NCBI RefSeq assembly: GCF_022842145.1 | Contig: NZ_JALHQD010000008.1 | Location: 124,001 to 188,000, forward strand | DNA: 64,000 nucleotides | From: Tabrizicola sp. | GTDB lineage: Bacteria > Pseudomonadota > Alphaproteobacteria > Rhodobacterales > Rhodobacteraceae | Direction of reading: 5' to 3' | Shown: piece by piece, positions 17,593 through 25,804 of the stretch | Position numbering within the stretch: position 1 is the first letter of the stretch | Layout: every line of letters begins with the position of its first letter | Made by a program: the position numbers and the translations under genes | Notes under the pieces: model-generated | What the model saw: the letters and a program-made list of their open reading frames with translations, nothing else | Databases searched by the model: none | What the model was told of the DNA's origin: nothing

Positions 17593-18701
17593 GCGAAGAC
17601 CCGCCGTCGCCGGGGCCGCTGCGCCCACCACAAGAGCACGCCCGACACCAGAATCCCCGCGACCGGCCCCAGGTAGACCGCGGGCCAGGCACCTTCCTGC
17701 TCCAGCGCCCGGCTTCCGCCCCAGGTCCAGACCAGCTGCACCGCGATTAAGAGACCCACCGCGACCGCCATCTGCCGCCAAAGCCCGAAGCGCGAGAATG
17801 ATCCCAGCATCAGCGCCGCAAAGCCCAGAAGCGGTGCCGCCACCGACAGCAGCGGACCTGCCAGCCGCGAATGCGCCTCCTCCTGCATCTGCGCCACGCT
17901 GGCCCCGGTGGCCGCCGCCGCCTCGGGCGAGGCGTCCAGAAGAACCCGCGTCGGCAGCGCGTTCATCGCCACCCGCCCCGCGCCCGCGACCGAGATCAGC
18001 CCCGCCAGATCCAGCGTGAAGTCCGAAAACCGCGTCACCGCCATCCGGCCATCCTTGCGCGCCAGCCGCTGGGTCGCGCCATCGACCATCACCAGCTTCG
18101 GTGCCAGCTCGCCGCGCACCAGAAAAGCCTTGCGCGCCGTGTGCACCGCCCGCTCGCTTTCCGACCGCTCATCCGCCAGGAACAGATCCAGCAACTCTCC
18201 GGTCGGGCTGATCTCGCGGATGTAAAGCGTGATCCCCTGCGACGGATGCATGAATTGCCCCGCCGTCAGGAAGCGCGCGGTCACGTTCTGCGATATCTCG
18301 GCCGACCTTTCGCTCAGGATGCGCTGGCTGGCCGGGACCAGCACATTGGTCAGCATCATCTGCATCCCCCAGACCGCCAGCCCGAAATACAGCACCGGCC
18401 GCGCCAGCCGGAAAGCGGAAAACCCGGTCGCCTGCATCACCACCAGCTCGGATTCCTGCATCAGCCGGTTGATCACATAGACCGCCGACGCGAAGGCCGC
18501 GATCGGCAGCACCAGCCGGATCGCGTTGGGCAGAGTCAGGATCGAGAACTCCAGGAACACCAGCGCTGACTGCCCGTCGCCGATCAGCTGGTCAAACAGG
18601 CCGACCGCCCGGTTGACCCAGTAGACAGCGACCAGCACCAGGGCGAAAAAGCCGAACAGCGACAAGAGCTGCGACAAGAGGTATCTGTCGAATCTAGACA
18701 C
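17589..18701 (-). CDS. lptF: LPS export ABC transporter permease LptF
   Basis: LptF pairs with LptG. With the GTG start it has 370 residues and begins SRFDRYLLSQLL, the expected cytoplasmic coupling region before the first membrane helix (about 14-35). The typical 'LPNAIRLVLPIAAFASAVYVINRLMQESEL' segment with the coupling-helix 'ESELVVM' is present. A periplasmic domain spans about 140-265, followed by three helices. It is the first gene of a six-gene minus-strand operon and is divergent from pepA across 150 bases, which should hold both promoters; I cannot place -35/-10 elements confidently. Confidence 0.92.
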   Translation of the reverse strand: MSRFDRYLLSQLLSLFGFFALVLVAVYWVNRAVGLFDQLIGDGQSALVFLEFSILTLPNAIRLVLPIAAFASAVYVINRLMQESELVVMQATGFSAFRLARPVLYFGLAVWGMQMMLTNVLVPASQRILSERSAEISQNVTARFLTAGQFMHPSQGITLYIREISPTGELLDLFLADERSESERAVHTARKAFLVRGELAPKLVMVDGATQRLARKDGRMAVTRFSDFTLDLAGLISVAGAGRVAMNALPTRVLLDASPEAAAATGASVAQMQEEAHSRLAGPLLSVAAPLLGFAALMLGSFSRFGLWRQMAVAVGLLIAVQLVWTWGGSRALEQEGAWPAVYLGPVAGILVSGVLLWWAQRPRRRRVFA

Positions 18702-18851
18702 GCCCGGCCCGGCTCCCACAACATCTAGCCGCGACCCTAACGGAATTCCCCGGCGGCGAAAACTGCTATCTGGCAAACCGGCAGGCGGGGTTGTAGCGTC
18801 CCGGCAAGCCACCGCCGAGGGGCGCAACCCCGACCGAAAGAAAGCACCCGC

Positions 18852-20321
18852 ATGCCGCAACCCCTGCCGATCCAGTTCCAGGCCACCGATCTTGAAGCCC
18901 TAGCCGCCCAGACAGGCCGCATCGCCGTGCTGGCGGACGCGGATCAACCGGCCAGCCCCGGCTTCAAGCGTCTGGACCGGCTGACCAAGGGCGCACTGAC
19001 CCGCGCTGCCGGGTCCCAGGCCTTTGCCAAGCTGAAACCGGGCGAGGCGATGGATCTGGCCTATCTTCCGGGACTTGCCGCTGACGCCGTGCAACTTATC
19101 CGCCTGCCGAAGAAGGCCGACCAGACCCAGGCCCGCAAGGCCGGCTCTGCCGTGGGCAAGTCGCACGGGGCAGGGGGCTCGCTCATCCTGGCGGAAGGCC
19201 ATGCCCGCGCCGCCGACATCGCCTTTGGCCTTGCGATGCGCGCCTATGACTTCGACACCCACAAAAGCGGCGAAAAGACTGTTCCCGGTCCCGTGACACT
19301 GATGGCCGCCAATCCCGAATCCGTCGCCAAGGCCGCTGCCCCGATGGCCGCCGTTGCAGAAGGCGTCTTCTTCACCCGCGATCTGGTCAACGAACCCGCC
19401 AACGTCCTGACAACGCATGATTTCGCCGCCCGTCTGGCCGCCATGCACGAGCTTGGCCTCGACGTCGAGATCCTGGAAGAGGAAGAACTGACCAAGCTTG
19501 GCATGGGGGCGCTTCTGGGCGTGGGGCAGGGGTCGGAAAGCCCCTCGAAGGTCGTGGTGATGCAGTGGCATGGCGGCAAGAAGGGCGAAGCGCCCTTTGC
19601 GCTGATCGGCAAGGGAGTCGTTTTCGACACCGGCGGCATCTCGATCAAGCCTGCGGCCGGCATGGAAGAGATGACGATGGACATGGGCGGTGCGGGCGTC
19701 GTCGCCGGGGTGATGCGGACGCTGGCTTTGCGCAAGTCCAAGGCCAACGTCGTTGGCATCGTCGGTCTGGTCGAGAACATGCCGGACGGGCGCGCGCAGC
19801 GTCCCGGTGACGTCGTGAAGTCGATGAAGGGCGACACGATCGAGGTGATCAACACCGACGCCGAGGGCCGTTTGGTCCTGGCCGACGTGATGTGGTACGC
19901 GCAGGAACGGTTCAAGCCGACCGGCATGATCGACCTTGCGACGCTGACCGGTGCGATCATCATCGCCTTGGGCCACGAAAACACCGGGGTCTTTTCCAAC
20001 AACGACGACCTCTGCAACGCCTTCCTTGCGGCTGCGAAGTCCGAAGGCGAAGGCGCCTGGCGGATGCCGATGGGCGACGCCTACGACGCCAAGCTGAAGT
20101 CGCGCATCGCCGACATGATGAACGTCGGCGGCCGTGACGGGGGTGCCATCACTGCAGCGCAGTTCCTCCAGCGTTTCGTCAAGCCGGAGACGCCCTGGTG
20201 CCACCTCGACATCGCGGGGACCGCGCTTCTGAAGGCCGACACCACGCTGGCCCCGAAGGGGGCGACCGGCTGGGGCGTCATGGCGCTGGATCGCCTGATC
20301 CGCGACCGGTTCGAAAAGTGA
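18852..20321 (+). CDS. pepA: Leucyl aminopeptidase (M17)
   Basis: This cytosolic M17 aminopeptidase, acting as a hexamer with two metals, releases N-terminal residues. The 489-residue length is typical. The metal and catalytic residues are visible in GKGVVFDTGGISIKPA (about residue 255-270), MDMGGAG, and the family signature NTDAEGRLVL (about residue 334-343). The Macro-like N-terminal domain covers about 1-165. It is divergent from the lpt operon and followed by holC, an arrangement known from many proteobacteria. Confidence 0.95.
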   Translation: MPQPLPIQFQATDLEALAAQTGRIAVLADADQPASPGFKRLDRLTKGALTRAAGSQAFAKLKPGEAMDLAYLPGLAADAVQLIRLPKKADQTQARKAGSAVGKSHGAGGSLILAEGHARAADIAFGLAMRAYDFDTHKSGEKTVPGPVTLMAANPESVAKAAAPMAAVAEGVFFTRDLVNEPANVLTTHDFAARLAAMHELGLDVEILEEEELTKLGMGALLGVGQGSESPSKVVVMQWHGGKKGEAPFALIGKGVVFDTGGISIKPAAGMEEMTMDMGGAGVVAGVMRTLALRKSKANVVGIVGLVENMPDGRAQRPGDVVKSMKGDTIEVINTDAEGRLVLADVMWYAQERFKPTGMIDLATLTGAIIIALGHENTGVFSNNDDLCNAFLAAAKSEGEGAWRMPMGDAYDAKLKSRIADMMNVGGRDGGAITAAQFLQRFVKPETPWCHLDIAGTALLKADTTLAPKGATGWGVMALDRLIRDRFEK

Positions 20322-20322
20322 C

Positions 20323-20377
20323 GCTCCTCGCTCGCGTTCCGCGTCGCTCCTCGCCGGGCGGCGCGCAAGCGAGGAGC
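20323..20377. repeat. Inverted repeat between pepA and holC
   Basis: GCTCCTCGCT and AGCGAGGAGC are perfect 10-base inverted arms separated by 35 bases, with a further GCTCCTCGC copy between them. It starts directly after the pepA stop. There is no T-run, so a simple intrinsic terminator is unlikely. It may stabilise pepA mRNA or attenuate holC. Confidence 0.4.
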
Positions 20378-20415
20378 CGTCGCAGACGCTCGACACGCAA
20401 TTTCGGAAGGCCAGC

Positions 20416-20883
20416 ATGGGCACGGTGATGTTCTTCCACCTGATCCAGTCGGCCCCGGCCGACACCCTTGCGATCAATGCACCGCGCGCGTTGGGGCAGG
20501 GCTGGCGGGTCATGGTCCGCGGCACCGATCCCGCGGCGCTGGACCTCCTTGATCAGGCGCTCTGGCTGAAAGGCGGCGACGACAGCTTCCTGCCGCATGG
20601 GCTGGAGGGCGGCCCGCAAGACGCCGATCAGCCGGTGCTTCTCGGGCTTGGCGCGCCTGTCAACGGCGCGAAGGTCCTGGCGCTGGTCGACGGGGCCGAA
20701 GCGACCGACGCCGAAATCGCCGCGTTGGAGCGGGTCTGGGTCCTTTTTGACGGCAACGACGACGCCCGCCTGCAAGCCGCCCGCGGCCAGTGGAAAGCCA
20801 TGACCGCCGCCGGCCACGCCGCGCAATACTGGTCCGAGGAATCGGGCCGCTGGGAGAAGAAGGCCGAAAGCGCCGCGCGCTGA
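20416..20883 (+). CDS. holC: DNA polymerase III subunit chi
   Basis: Chi links the clamp loader (through psi) to single-strand-binding protein at the replication fork. The 155-residue protein has the family start 'VMFFHLIQ' and the alternating 'RALGQGWRVMVRG', 'LDLLDQALW' and 'FLPHG' segments. Residues 75-115 hold 'QPVLLG...NGAKVLALVDGA'. It lies about 95 bases after pepA on the same strand. Psi is usually not recognisable in alphaproteobacteria. The start could also be the Met at codon 5. Confidence 0.9.
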   Translation: MGTVMFFHLIQSAPADTLAINAPRALGQGWRVMVRGTDPAALDLLDQALWLKGGDDSFLPHGLEGGPQDADQPVLLGLGAPVNGAKVLALVDGAEATDAEIAALERVWVLFDGNDDARLQAARGQWKAMTAAGHAAQYWSEESGRWEKKAESAAR

Positions 20884-20927
20884 CTTCCGGGACGGTTTTC
20901 TTCGCGGGGTTCTGGCTCGCTCAAATC

Positions 20928-20944
20928 GTTAAGGCCACCTTAAC
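20928..20944. terminator. Small perfect hairpin in the convergent holC/aspartic-protease gap
   Basis: GTTAAGG and CCTTAAC pair perfectly around a CCA loop. A run of six As follows on the plus strand, so neither orientation gives the usual T-tail directly after the stem. The site between convergent genes suggests 3'-end formation, but this is uncertain. Confidence 0.35.
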
Positions 20945-20998
20945 AGAAAAAAGCAACTCCTTGATATCAAACGGAATGCCAAGGCGCTCCACCGTGGG

Positions 20999-21574
20999 CT
21001 ATTGGCGCAGCACCAGCTTCCCGCCGTCGAACTCCATCCGGAACTGGCCCAGGTAGTCCATCCCCAGAAGCGACTGATCCAGCGCCCCCTCGGTCACGAA
21101 GGCCTGGAAGCCCTCGTTCCGGAACGGTCCCAACTCGACCGCGTCCAGCGTGACCCGCGCCGTCCGGACCACCCCGTTCGCCGTGGTCGCCTCGCCGCGG
21201 AATTCCAGGCTGGCCACGTCGATCCCCAGCCGCTCGGCATCCGTCCCGGCCAGCACCATGCCGGACGCCCCGGTGTCGACCATGAACGGCACGGCCGTCC
21301 CGCCGATCATCAGGGTCAGATAATAGTGCCCGTCCGCCGACCGCGGCACCTCGACCGCCCCGTCGGTCGCCACCTCCTGGATCGGCATCACGTCGCGCCG
21401 GATATCCGACCACAGCCCGTATCCCGCCATCATGCCGACGAAGATCAGCCCCCAGGCCAGCGCCATCCGCAGCGCCTGGCCCATCCGTTGCCGGAACTCC
21501 ACCAGCACCCAGCCGCCAAGGGCGACCAGGATGATCGCCAGGTAGCCCACACGGGCCAGGGTTTCTCCGTCCAT
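20999..21574 (-). CDS. TIGR02281-type retropepsin-like aspartic protease, membrane anchored
   Basis: The 191-residue protein has two N-terminal membrane helices (about residues 8-25 and 32-52). A retroviral-type aspartic-protease domain follows (about 75-191). The catalytic motif is VDTGASG (about residue 96), and a second family signature, LLGMDYLGQF, lies near the C-terminus. Such clan-AA proteins occur widely in alphaproteobacteria; their substrates are unknown. CGGAGG lies upstream of the ATG. The protease domain should face the periplasm if both helices span the membrane with the N-terminus out, but the topology is inferred. Confidence 0.83.
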   Translation of the reverse strand: MDGETLARVGYLAIILVALGGWVLVEFRQRMGQALRMALAWGLIFVGMMAGYGLWSDIRRDVMPIQEVATDGAVEVPRSADGHYYLTLMIGGTAVPFMVDTGASGMVLAGTDAERLGIDVASLEFRGEATTANGVVRTARVTLDAVELGPFRNEGFQAFVTEGALDQSLLGMDYLGQFRMEFDGGKLVLRQ

Positions 21575-21625
21575 CCGAACCTCCGGTTTCGGCAGATATG
21601 GGGGCAGGGCGACGCTTTGGAAAGG

Positions 21626-22246
21626 TCAGCCGATCAGCCCGGTCCACCGGACCCCGTCGATCACGAACTGCACCGACAGCGCCGCCAGCAGCATCCCCAG
21701 AAGCCGCGTGATGACGATGACCCCAGTTCGGCCCAGCATCCGCTCCAGGGGCGGCGAGGCGAGGAGGAACGCATAGGTCACGACCATCATCCCCAGCATC
21801 AGTCCCAGCACTGCCAAGGTCCCCGGCCAGCCCGGCCCGGCTTGCCCGACCAGCAGGATCACCGAGGCAATGGCCCCCGGTCCAGCGATGAGCGGCGTCG
21901 CCAGCGGAAAGACGGAAGGATCGTGGTCCGGCTCCGCCTGCTGCCCCTCACGCCGTTGGGTGCGGCGTTCGAACAGCATGTCCAGGGCGGTGAGAAACAG
22001 AAGAATACCCCCCGCGATGCGGAAGGCGGGCATCGAGATGCCGATGAACCCCAGGATAGATTCGCCCGCCAGCCCGAAGATCAACAGAAGCACGGCCGCG
22101 ATGATGCAGGCCCGCCGCGCCATCGCCCGTCGTTTGTCCGGCGCCATCCCGCGGGTCAGCGCGATGAAAAGCGGAACCAGTCCCGGCGGGTCGATCACCA
22201 CGAAAAGCGTGGCGAAGGCGGTGATCAGAAAGGCGGTCTCGGGCAT
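21626..22246 (-). CDS. MarC family integral membrane protein
   Basis: The 206-residue protein has six hydrophobic helices and the MarC/UPF0056 motifs 'VVIDPPGLVPLFIALT' (about residues 16-31), 'AFRIAGGILLFLTALDML' and 'PLATPLIAGPGAI'. MarC proteins are inner-membrane proteins of unknown transport role; the early link with multiple antibiotic resistance was not upheld. The start follows GAGGGA. It lies about 50 bases upstream of the aspartic protease on the same strand, so the two may be co-transcribed. Confidence 0.88.
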   Translation of the reverse strand: MPETAFLITAFATLFVVIDPPGLVPLFIALTRGMAPDKRRAMARRACIIAAVLLLIFGLAGESILGFIGISMPAFRIAGGILLFLTALDMLFERRTQRREGQQAEPDHDPSVFPLATPLIAGPGAIASVILLVGQAGPGWPGTLAVLGLMLGMMVVTYAFLLASPPLERMLGRTGVIVITRLLGMLLAALSVQFVIDGVRWTGLIG

Positions 22247-22254
22247 GGGTCCCT

Positions 22255-22297
22255 CGCTTTCCCGAAAGCTAGGCGGCGCCCTGGCTTTTGGAAAGCG
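22255..22297 (-). promoter_or_regulatory. Tandem small hairpins just upstream of marC-like gene
   Basis: GCTTT-CCCG-AAAGC and GCTTT-TGG-AAAGC lie within an outer pair CGCTTTC/GAAAGCG. On the minus strand they end immediately before the GAGGGA ribosome site, so they could affect translation of the MarC-like gene. They may also be only a chance repeat. Confidence 0.3.
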
Positions 22298-22334
22298 GAA
22301 CCTTGGAAGATGCCTTGAATACAAGGGAGGCTGA

Positions 22335-22478
22335 ATGCGCGTGCGGCCGAGAACCCGGCTGCGAAGGCGGGAAGGGTGGCCACGCTGCGCCCGCTCTACC
22401 GCGTTGGGCGAGTGGACCTGCGTCCAGTCGATCGCCGTCTTCCACCTGCGTGAGAAGGTAGGTCGGGGCGGGGCTTAA
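22335..22478 (+). CDS. Possible 47-residue Arg-rich peptide
   Basis: This short frame begins four bases after a perfect GGAGG and encodes a basic product (11 Arg) with two Cys and no membrane segment. It lies in an otherwise empty gap of about 290 bases between marC and the ABC-F gene, and it has no similarity that I recognise. GC-rich DNA often gives such frames by chance, so it is a weak call. A tRNA-like stretch in the same place was considered and rejected. Confidence 0.22.
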   Translation: MRVRPRTRLRRREGWPRCARSTALGEWTCVQSIAVFHLREKVGRGGA

Positions 22479-22500
22479 GTTTCAGCTTGAGAAACTGTTC

Positions 22501-22526
22501 GTATATACAACTGACCTGTATATACA
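22501..22526. repeat. Two GTATATAC palindromes in an AT-rich patch
   Basis: GTATATAC occurs twice, 17 bases apart start to start; the second copy is extended to the 10-base palindrome TGTATATACA. The patch lies just past the ABC-F stop codon and stands out in GC-rich DNA. It could be an operator, for a gene not identified here, or part of 3'-end formation. Confidence 0.35.
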
Positions 22527-22537
22527 CCCCTGTAGGT

Positions 22538-24388
22538 TCAGACCAACGCGCCCTCAAGCCGCTCTTGCGCTGCAAGCCACAAGGCCTCGGCCTTGTCGAG
22601 AGCTTCCATCACCTCGGCGTACTTCTTGTTCCAGGTCTCCAGCTCGCCCTTGCGGCCATCCTCGTAAAGCTCGGTGTCTGCCAGCTTTTTCGCCAGCTTG
22701 TCACGCATGTCGTTCAGCTTTTGCAGACGGTCCTCGCACTTGCGGACCTCTGCTTTCAGCGCAAGCATTTCGTCCCGGGTAGCTTTGGGTTTCTTTACAA
22801 CAGGCTGCGACACGACCTTCACGTCGTCGTCCCCGGCCAGGAGTTGTCGGCGGTAAGCTTCCAGATCCTCGGTGTAGGGCGTCACCGCGCCGTCCTTGAC
22901 CAGCCAAAGCCGGTCCGCCACCAGACCCAGAAGGTGCATGTCGTGGCTGACCAGGATCACGGCACCGGGATATTCGGTCAGGGCATCAACCAAGGCCTCG
23001 CGGCTTTCTATGTCGAGGTGGTTGGTCGGCTCGTCCAGGATCAAAAGGTGCGGCGCGTCGATTGTTGCCAAAAGCAGCGACAATCGCGCCTTCTGTCCCC
23101 CTGACAACCGGGCAACGACAGTGTCCGCCTGGTCAGCCATCAAACCGAAGCCTGCCAGCCTGGCGCGCAGCTTTGGTTGTCCTTCGGCGGGGCGCAGGCG
23201 CATGATATGTTGCAGGGGCGTCTCGTCCAGGTGCAGCTCGTCCACCTGGTGCTGGGCGAAGTAGCCGATCCGCAATTTGGACGAGCGGGCGAACTTGCCT
23301 TCCGCTGGTTGAAGTTTGCCCGCCAAAAGCTTGGAAAGCGTGGATTTTCCCTCACCATTGCGACCCAGAAGGGCAATGCGGTCATCCTGGTCGATGCGGA
23401 GGTTCAGCTTCTTGAGGATCAGCGGGCCGCCATAGCCCACCGCTGCGCCATCGAGATTGATGATTGGCGGTGCAAGTTCCTCGGGGGCAGGGAAGGTGAA
23501 GACGACTTTCTTGGCGTCTTCCGGCGCGGTGATCGGGGTCAGCTTTTCCAACATCTTCACGCGGGACTGGGCCTGCACTGCTTTCGATGCCTTGGCCTTG
23601 AAGCGGTCGACGAAGCTTTGCAGGTGGGCGCGGCGGGCGTCGATCTTCTTCGCTTCGGCCTGCAAGACGGCGCGGCGTTCAGCCATCTGACGGGCGAACT
23701 GGTCGTAACCGCCTTGCCAATAGGTAAGCTTGCGGTTGTCCAGATGCAGGATGCCCTGGACGGCGCGATTCAAGAGCTCACGGTCGTGGCTGATGATCAG
23801 GACGGTGTGCGGATACTTCTGAAGATAGCTCTCCAGCCAGAGCGCGCCTTCAAGATCAAGGTAGTTGGTCGGTTCGTCCAGAAGAAGGTAGTCGGGCTGG
23901 GCGAACAACACGCCCGCCAGCGCCACGCGCATGCGCCAGCCGCCTGAGAAGGCCGAACAGGGCATCTGCTGCTGGTCCGCATCAAAGCCCAAACCCTTGA
24001 GAATGCTGGCCGCGCGACCCTCGGCCGACCAGGCGTCGATATCGGCCAGGCGGGCCTGGATCTCGGCAATGCGGTGCGCGTCATGCGCGGTCTCGGCCTC
24101 GGCCATCAGGCTGGCGCGCTCGGTATCAGCGGCCAGCACCGTATCGATCAGCGAGGTTTCCGACGACGGCACTTCCTGCGCGACGCCGCCGATGCGGGCG
24201 CGCTGGGGTAGGGTGATCGTGCCCCCCTCCAGCGCCAGCTCGCCGCGGATCAGGCGGAAGAGCGTCGTCTTGCCCGCACCATTGCGGCCCACGAGGCCAA
24301 CCTTGTGGCCGGTCGGAATGGTTGCCGACGCCCCTTCGAACAGGGGTCGGCCTTCGACGTTATAAGTGATGTCCTCGATCTTCAGCAT
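22538..24388 (-). CDS. ABC-F family ATPase (YheS/Uup-like)
   Basis: This soluble protein of 616 residues has two ATP-binding cassettes in tandem and no membrane domain, as in ABC-F translation factors. Cassette 1 has GRNGAGKTT (about 35), FSGGWRMR and LLLDEPTNYLD. The inter-domain P-site linker (about 235-290) is Lys/Arg/Gln-rich. Cassette 2 has GRNGEGKST (about 340), LSGGQKARLS and LILDEPTNHLD. A C-terminal Lys/Glu coiled coil (about 535-610) resembles that of YheS or Uup. Such proteins act on stalled ribosomes or, for Uup, on branched DNA. I take ATG at the MLKIED start rather than a TTG three codons upstream. Confidence 0.9.
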   Translation of the reverse strand: MLKIEDITYNVEGRPLFEGASATIPTGHKVGLVGRNGAGKTTLFRLIRGELALEGGTITLPQRARIGGVAQEVPSSETSLIDTVLAADTERASLMAEAETAHDAHRIAEIQARLADIDAWSAEGRAASILKGLGFDADQQQMPCSAFSGGWRMRVALAGVLFAQPDYLLLDEPTNYLDLEGALWLESYLQKYPHTVLIISHDRELLNRAVQGILHLDNRKLTYWQGGYDQFARQMAERRAVLQAEAKKIDARRAHLQSFVDRFKAKASKAVQAQSRVKMLEKLTPITAPEDAKKVVFTFPAPEELAPPIINLDGAAVGYGGPLILKKLNLRIDQDDRIALLGRNGEGKSTLSKLLAGKLQPAEGKFARSSKLRIGYFAQHQVDELHLDETPLQHIMRLRPAEGQPKLRARLAGFGLMADQADTVVARLSGGQKARLSLLLATIDAPHLLILDEPTNHLDIESREALVDALTEYPGAVILVSHDMHLLGLVADRLWLVKDGAVTPYTEDLEAYRRQLLAGDDDVKVVSQPVVKKPKATRDEMLALKAEVRKCEDRLQKLNDMRDKLAKKLADTELYEDGRKGELETWNKKYAEVMEALDKAEALWLAAQERLEGALV

Positions 24389-24516
24389 GGGCGCCAAGTG
24401 CCTGATCGGGCGCAGGACGTCAATGGCGCGGGCACCTTTTCAAAGCCGCCCGCGCGTGATAGCAGCCCGGCCATCCGAAGAGGGCCAAGCTGGCCCCAAA
24501 CCCGATGGAGAGCCAC

Positions 24517-24939
24517 ATGGCCGTTGAACGTACCCTGTCGATCATTAAGCCCGATGCGACCAAGCGCAACCTGACCGGCAAGATCGTTGCCAAGTTCGAG
24601 GATGCCGGACTGCGCGTCGTCGCCTCGAAGCGAATCCATCTGACCGCGGCCCAAGCTGGCGCGTTCTACGCCGAGCACAAGGAGCGCGGCTTCTATGGCG
24701 AGCTTTGCGCGTTCATGGCGTCCGAGCCGGTCGTGGTGCAGGTTCTGGAAGGCGAAGGCGCCATTGCCAAGAACCGCGAAGTGATGGGCGCGACCGATCC
24801 GGCGGCTGCCGCCGACGGCACGATCCGCAAGGACTTTGCGCTGTCCAAGGGCGAGAACTCGGTCCACGGTTCGGACTCGGAGGCTTCGGCTGCACGCGAG
24901 ATCGCGTTCTTCTTCTCGGGCCTCGAACTGGTCGGCTGA
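24517..24939 (+). CDS. ndk: Nucleoside diphosphate kinase
   Basis: Ndk transfers the gamma-phosphate between nucleoside triphosphates and diphosphates through a phosphohistidine. The protein is 140 residues. The active-site histidine is in NSVHGSDS (about residue 117). The family segments [11 protein letters not shown], '[10 protein letters not shown]' and 'GTIRKDFA' are all present. GGAG lies upstream of the ATG. The gene is divergent from the ABC-F gene and ends in a strong terminator, so it is probably monocistronic. Confidence 0.96.
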   Translation: MAVERTLSIIKPDATKRNLTGKIVAKFEDAGLRVVASKRIHLTAAQAGAFYAEHKERGFYGELCAFMASEPVVVQVLEGEGAIAKNREVMGATDPAAAADGTIRKDFALSKGENSVHGSDSEASAAREIAFFFSGLELVG

Positions 24940-24960
24940 TTGCTGTTCTGACCTGCGGCG

Positions 24961-24993
24961 CGGCCCGGTCTTCTGACCGGGCCGTTTTCGTTT
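24961..24993 (+). terminator. Intrinsic terminator of ndk
   Basis: CGGCCCGGTC and GACCGGGCCG pair over 10 bases around TTCT and are followed by TTTTCGTTT. It begins 21 bases after the ndk stop. Confidence 0.92.
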
Positions 24994-25029
24994 GGGGAAG
25001 GTGGCTGGATCGGCCTGTGCACTTATCGT

Positions 25030-25053
25030 GTAATCAGTAATATGTAATGTAAT
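25030..25053. repeat. Four GTAAT repeats before rpe
   Basis: GTAAT occurs four times at 25030, 25037, 25044 and 25049, in an AT-rich patch about 62 bases before the rpe start. It may form part of the rpe promoter (TAATAT could serve as a -10 element) or a regulator site. Confidence 0.35.
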
Positions 25054-25114
25054 GCCTGCTGGAAAGGCGCTATGCGCCGGGATATGCAGCGCGCAAGCTT
25101 TTGGAGCCTGCCCC

Positions 25115-25804
25115 ATGTTCGACCGTTCCATCAAGATCGCGCCCTCCATCCTGGCTGCCGACTTCGCGAACTTCGGCGCCGAATGTCGCGCGATCGAGGC
25201 GCAAGGTGCCGACTGGGTGCATGTCGACGTGATGGACGGCCACTTCGTTCCGAACCTGACGTTCGGCCCGGCGATGTGCGCGGCGCTTCGGCCGCACATC
25301 AAGGGTGTGATGGACGTTCATCTGATGATCTCGCCAGTGGACGTCTATCTGGAGGCTTACGCCAAGGCCGGAGCTGACATCATCACAGCGCACGTTGAGG
25401 CTGGGCCGCACATTCACCGCACGCTGCAAGCCATTCGCGGGTTTGGGAAAAAAGCTGGCGTGGCGCTTAATCCCGGCACGCCGGTCGAGGCGGTGGCCGA
25501 ACTGATGGACATGGTCGACCTCGTCTGCGTCATGACGGTCAATCCCGGTTTCGGTGGGCAGAGTTTCCTTGAAAGCCAGCTTGCAAAGATCGCCCGGCTG
25601 CGCGAGATGATCGGCGACCGGCCCGTCCACATCGAAATTGACGGCGGCATCACGGTTGCGACAGCGCCCTTGGTGGCGAAGGTTGGCGCGGATGTGCTGG
25701 TGGCGGGATCTGCGGTGTTCAAGGGCGGCTCGGCCGACTGGCCAGAGCCCTATGGGACAAATATCCGGTTGATCCGTGCTGCCGCCGAGGCGGCACTTGG
25801 CTGA
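25115..25804 (+). CDS. rpe: Ribulose-phosphate 3-epimerase
   Basis: Rpe interconverts ribulose 5-phosphate and xylulose 5-phosphate in the pentose phosphate and Calvin cycles. The 229-residue TIM barrel shows APSILAADFANFGAE, VDVMDGHFVPNLTFGP (catalytic Asp and metal ligands), DVHLMI, MTVNPGFGGQSF and EIDGGI. The ATG follows TTGGAGCC. Its end overlaps the following phosphatase gene, a common rpe-gph arrangement. Confidence 0.95.
   Translation: MFDRSIKIAPSILAADFANFGAECRAIEAQGADWVHVDVMDGHFVPNLTFGPAMCAALRPHIKGVMDVHLMISPVDVYLEAYAKAGADIITAHVEAGPHIHRTLQAIRGFGKKAGVALNPGTPVEAVAELMDMVDLVCVMTVNPGFGGQSFLESQLAKIARLREMIGDRPVHIEIDGGITVATAPLVAKVGADVLVAGSAVFKGGSADWPEPYGTNIRLIRAAAEAALG

Noticed and set aside
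22360-22450. tRNA-like stretch on the minus strand (GGTAGAGCGGG)
   Set aside because: Only the D-arm resembles a tRNA; no acceptor stem, anticodon arm or T-arm with TTCGA can be formed.
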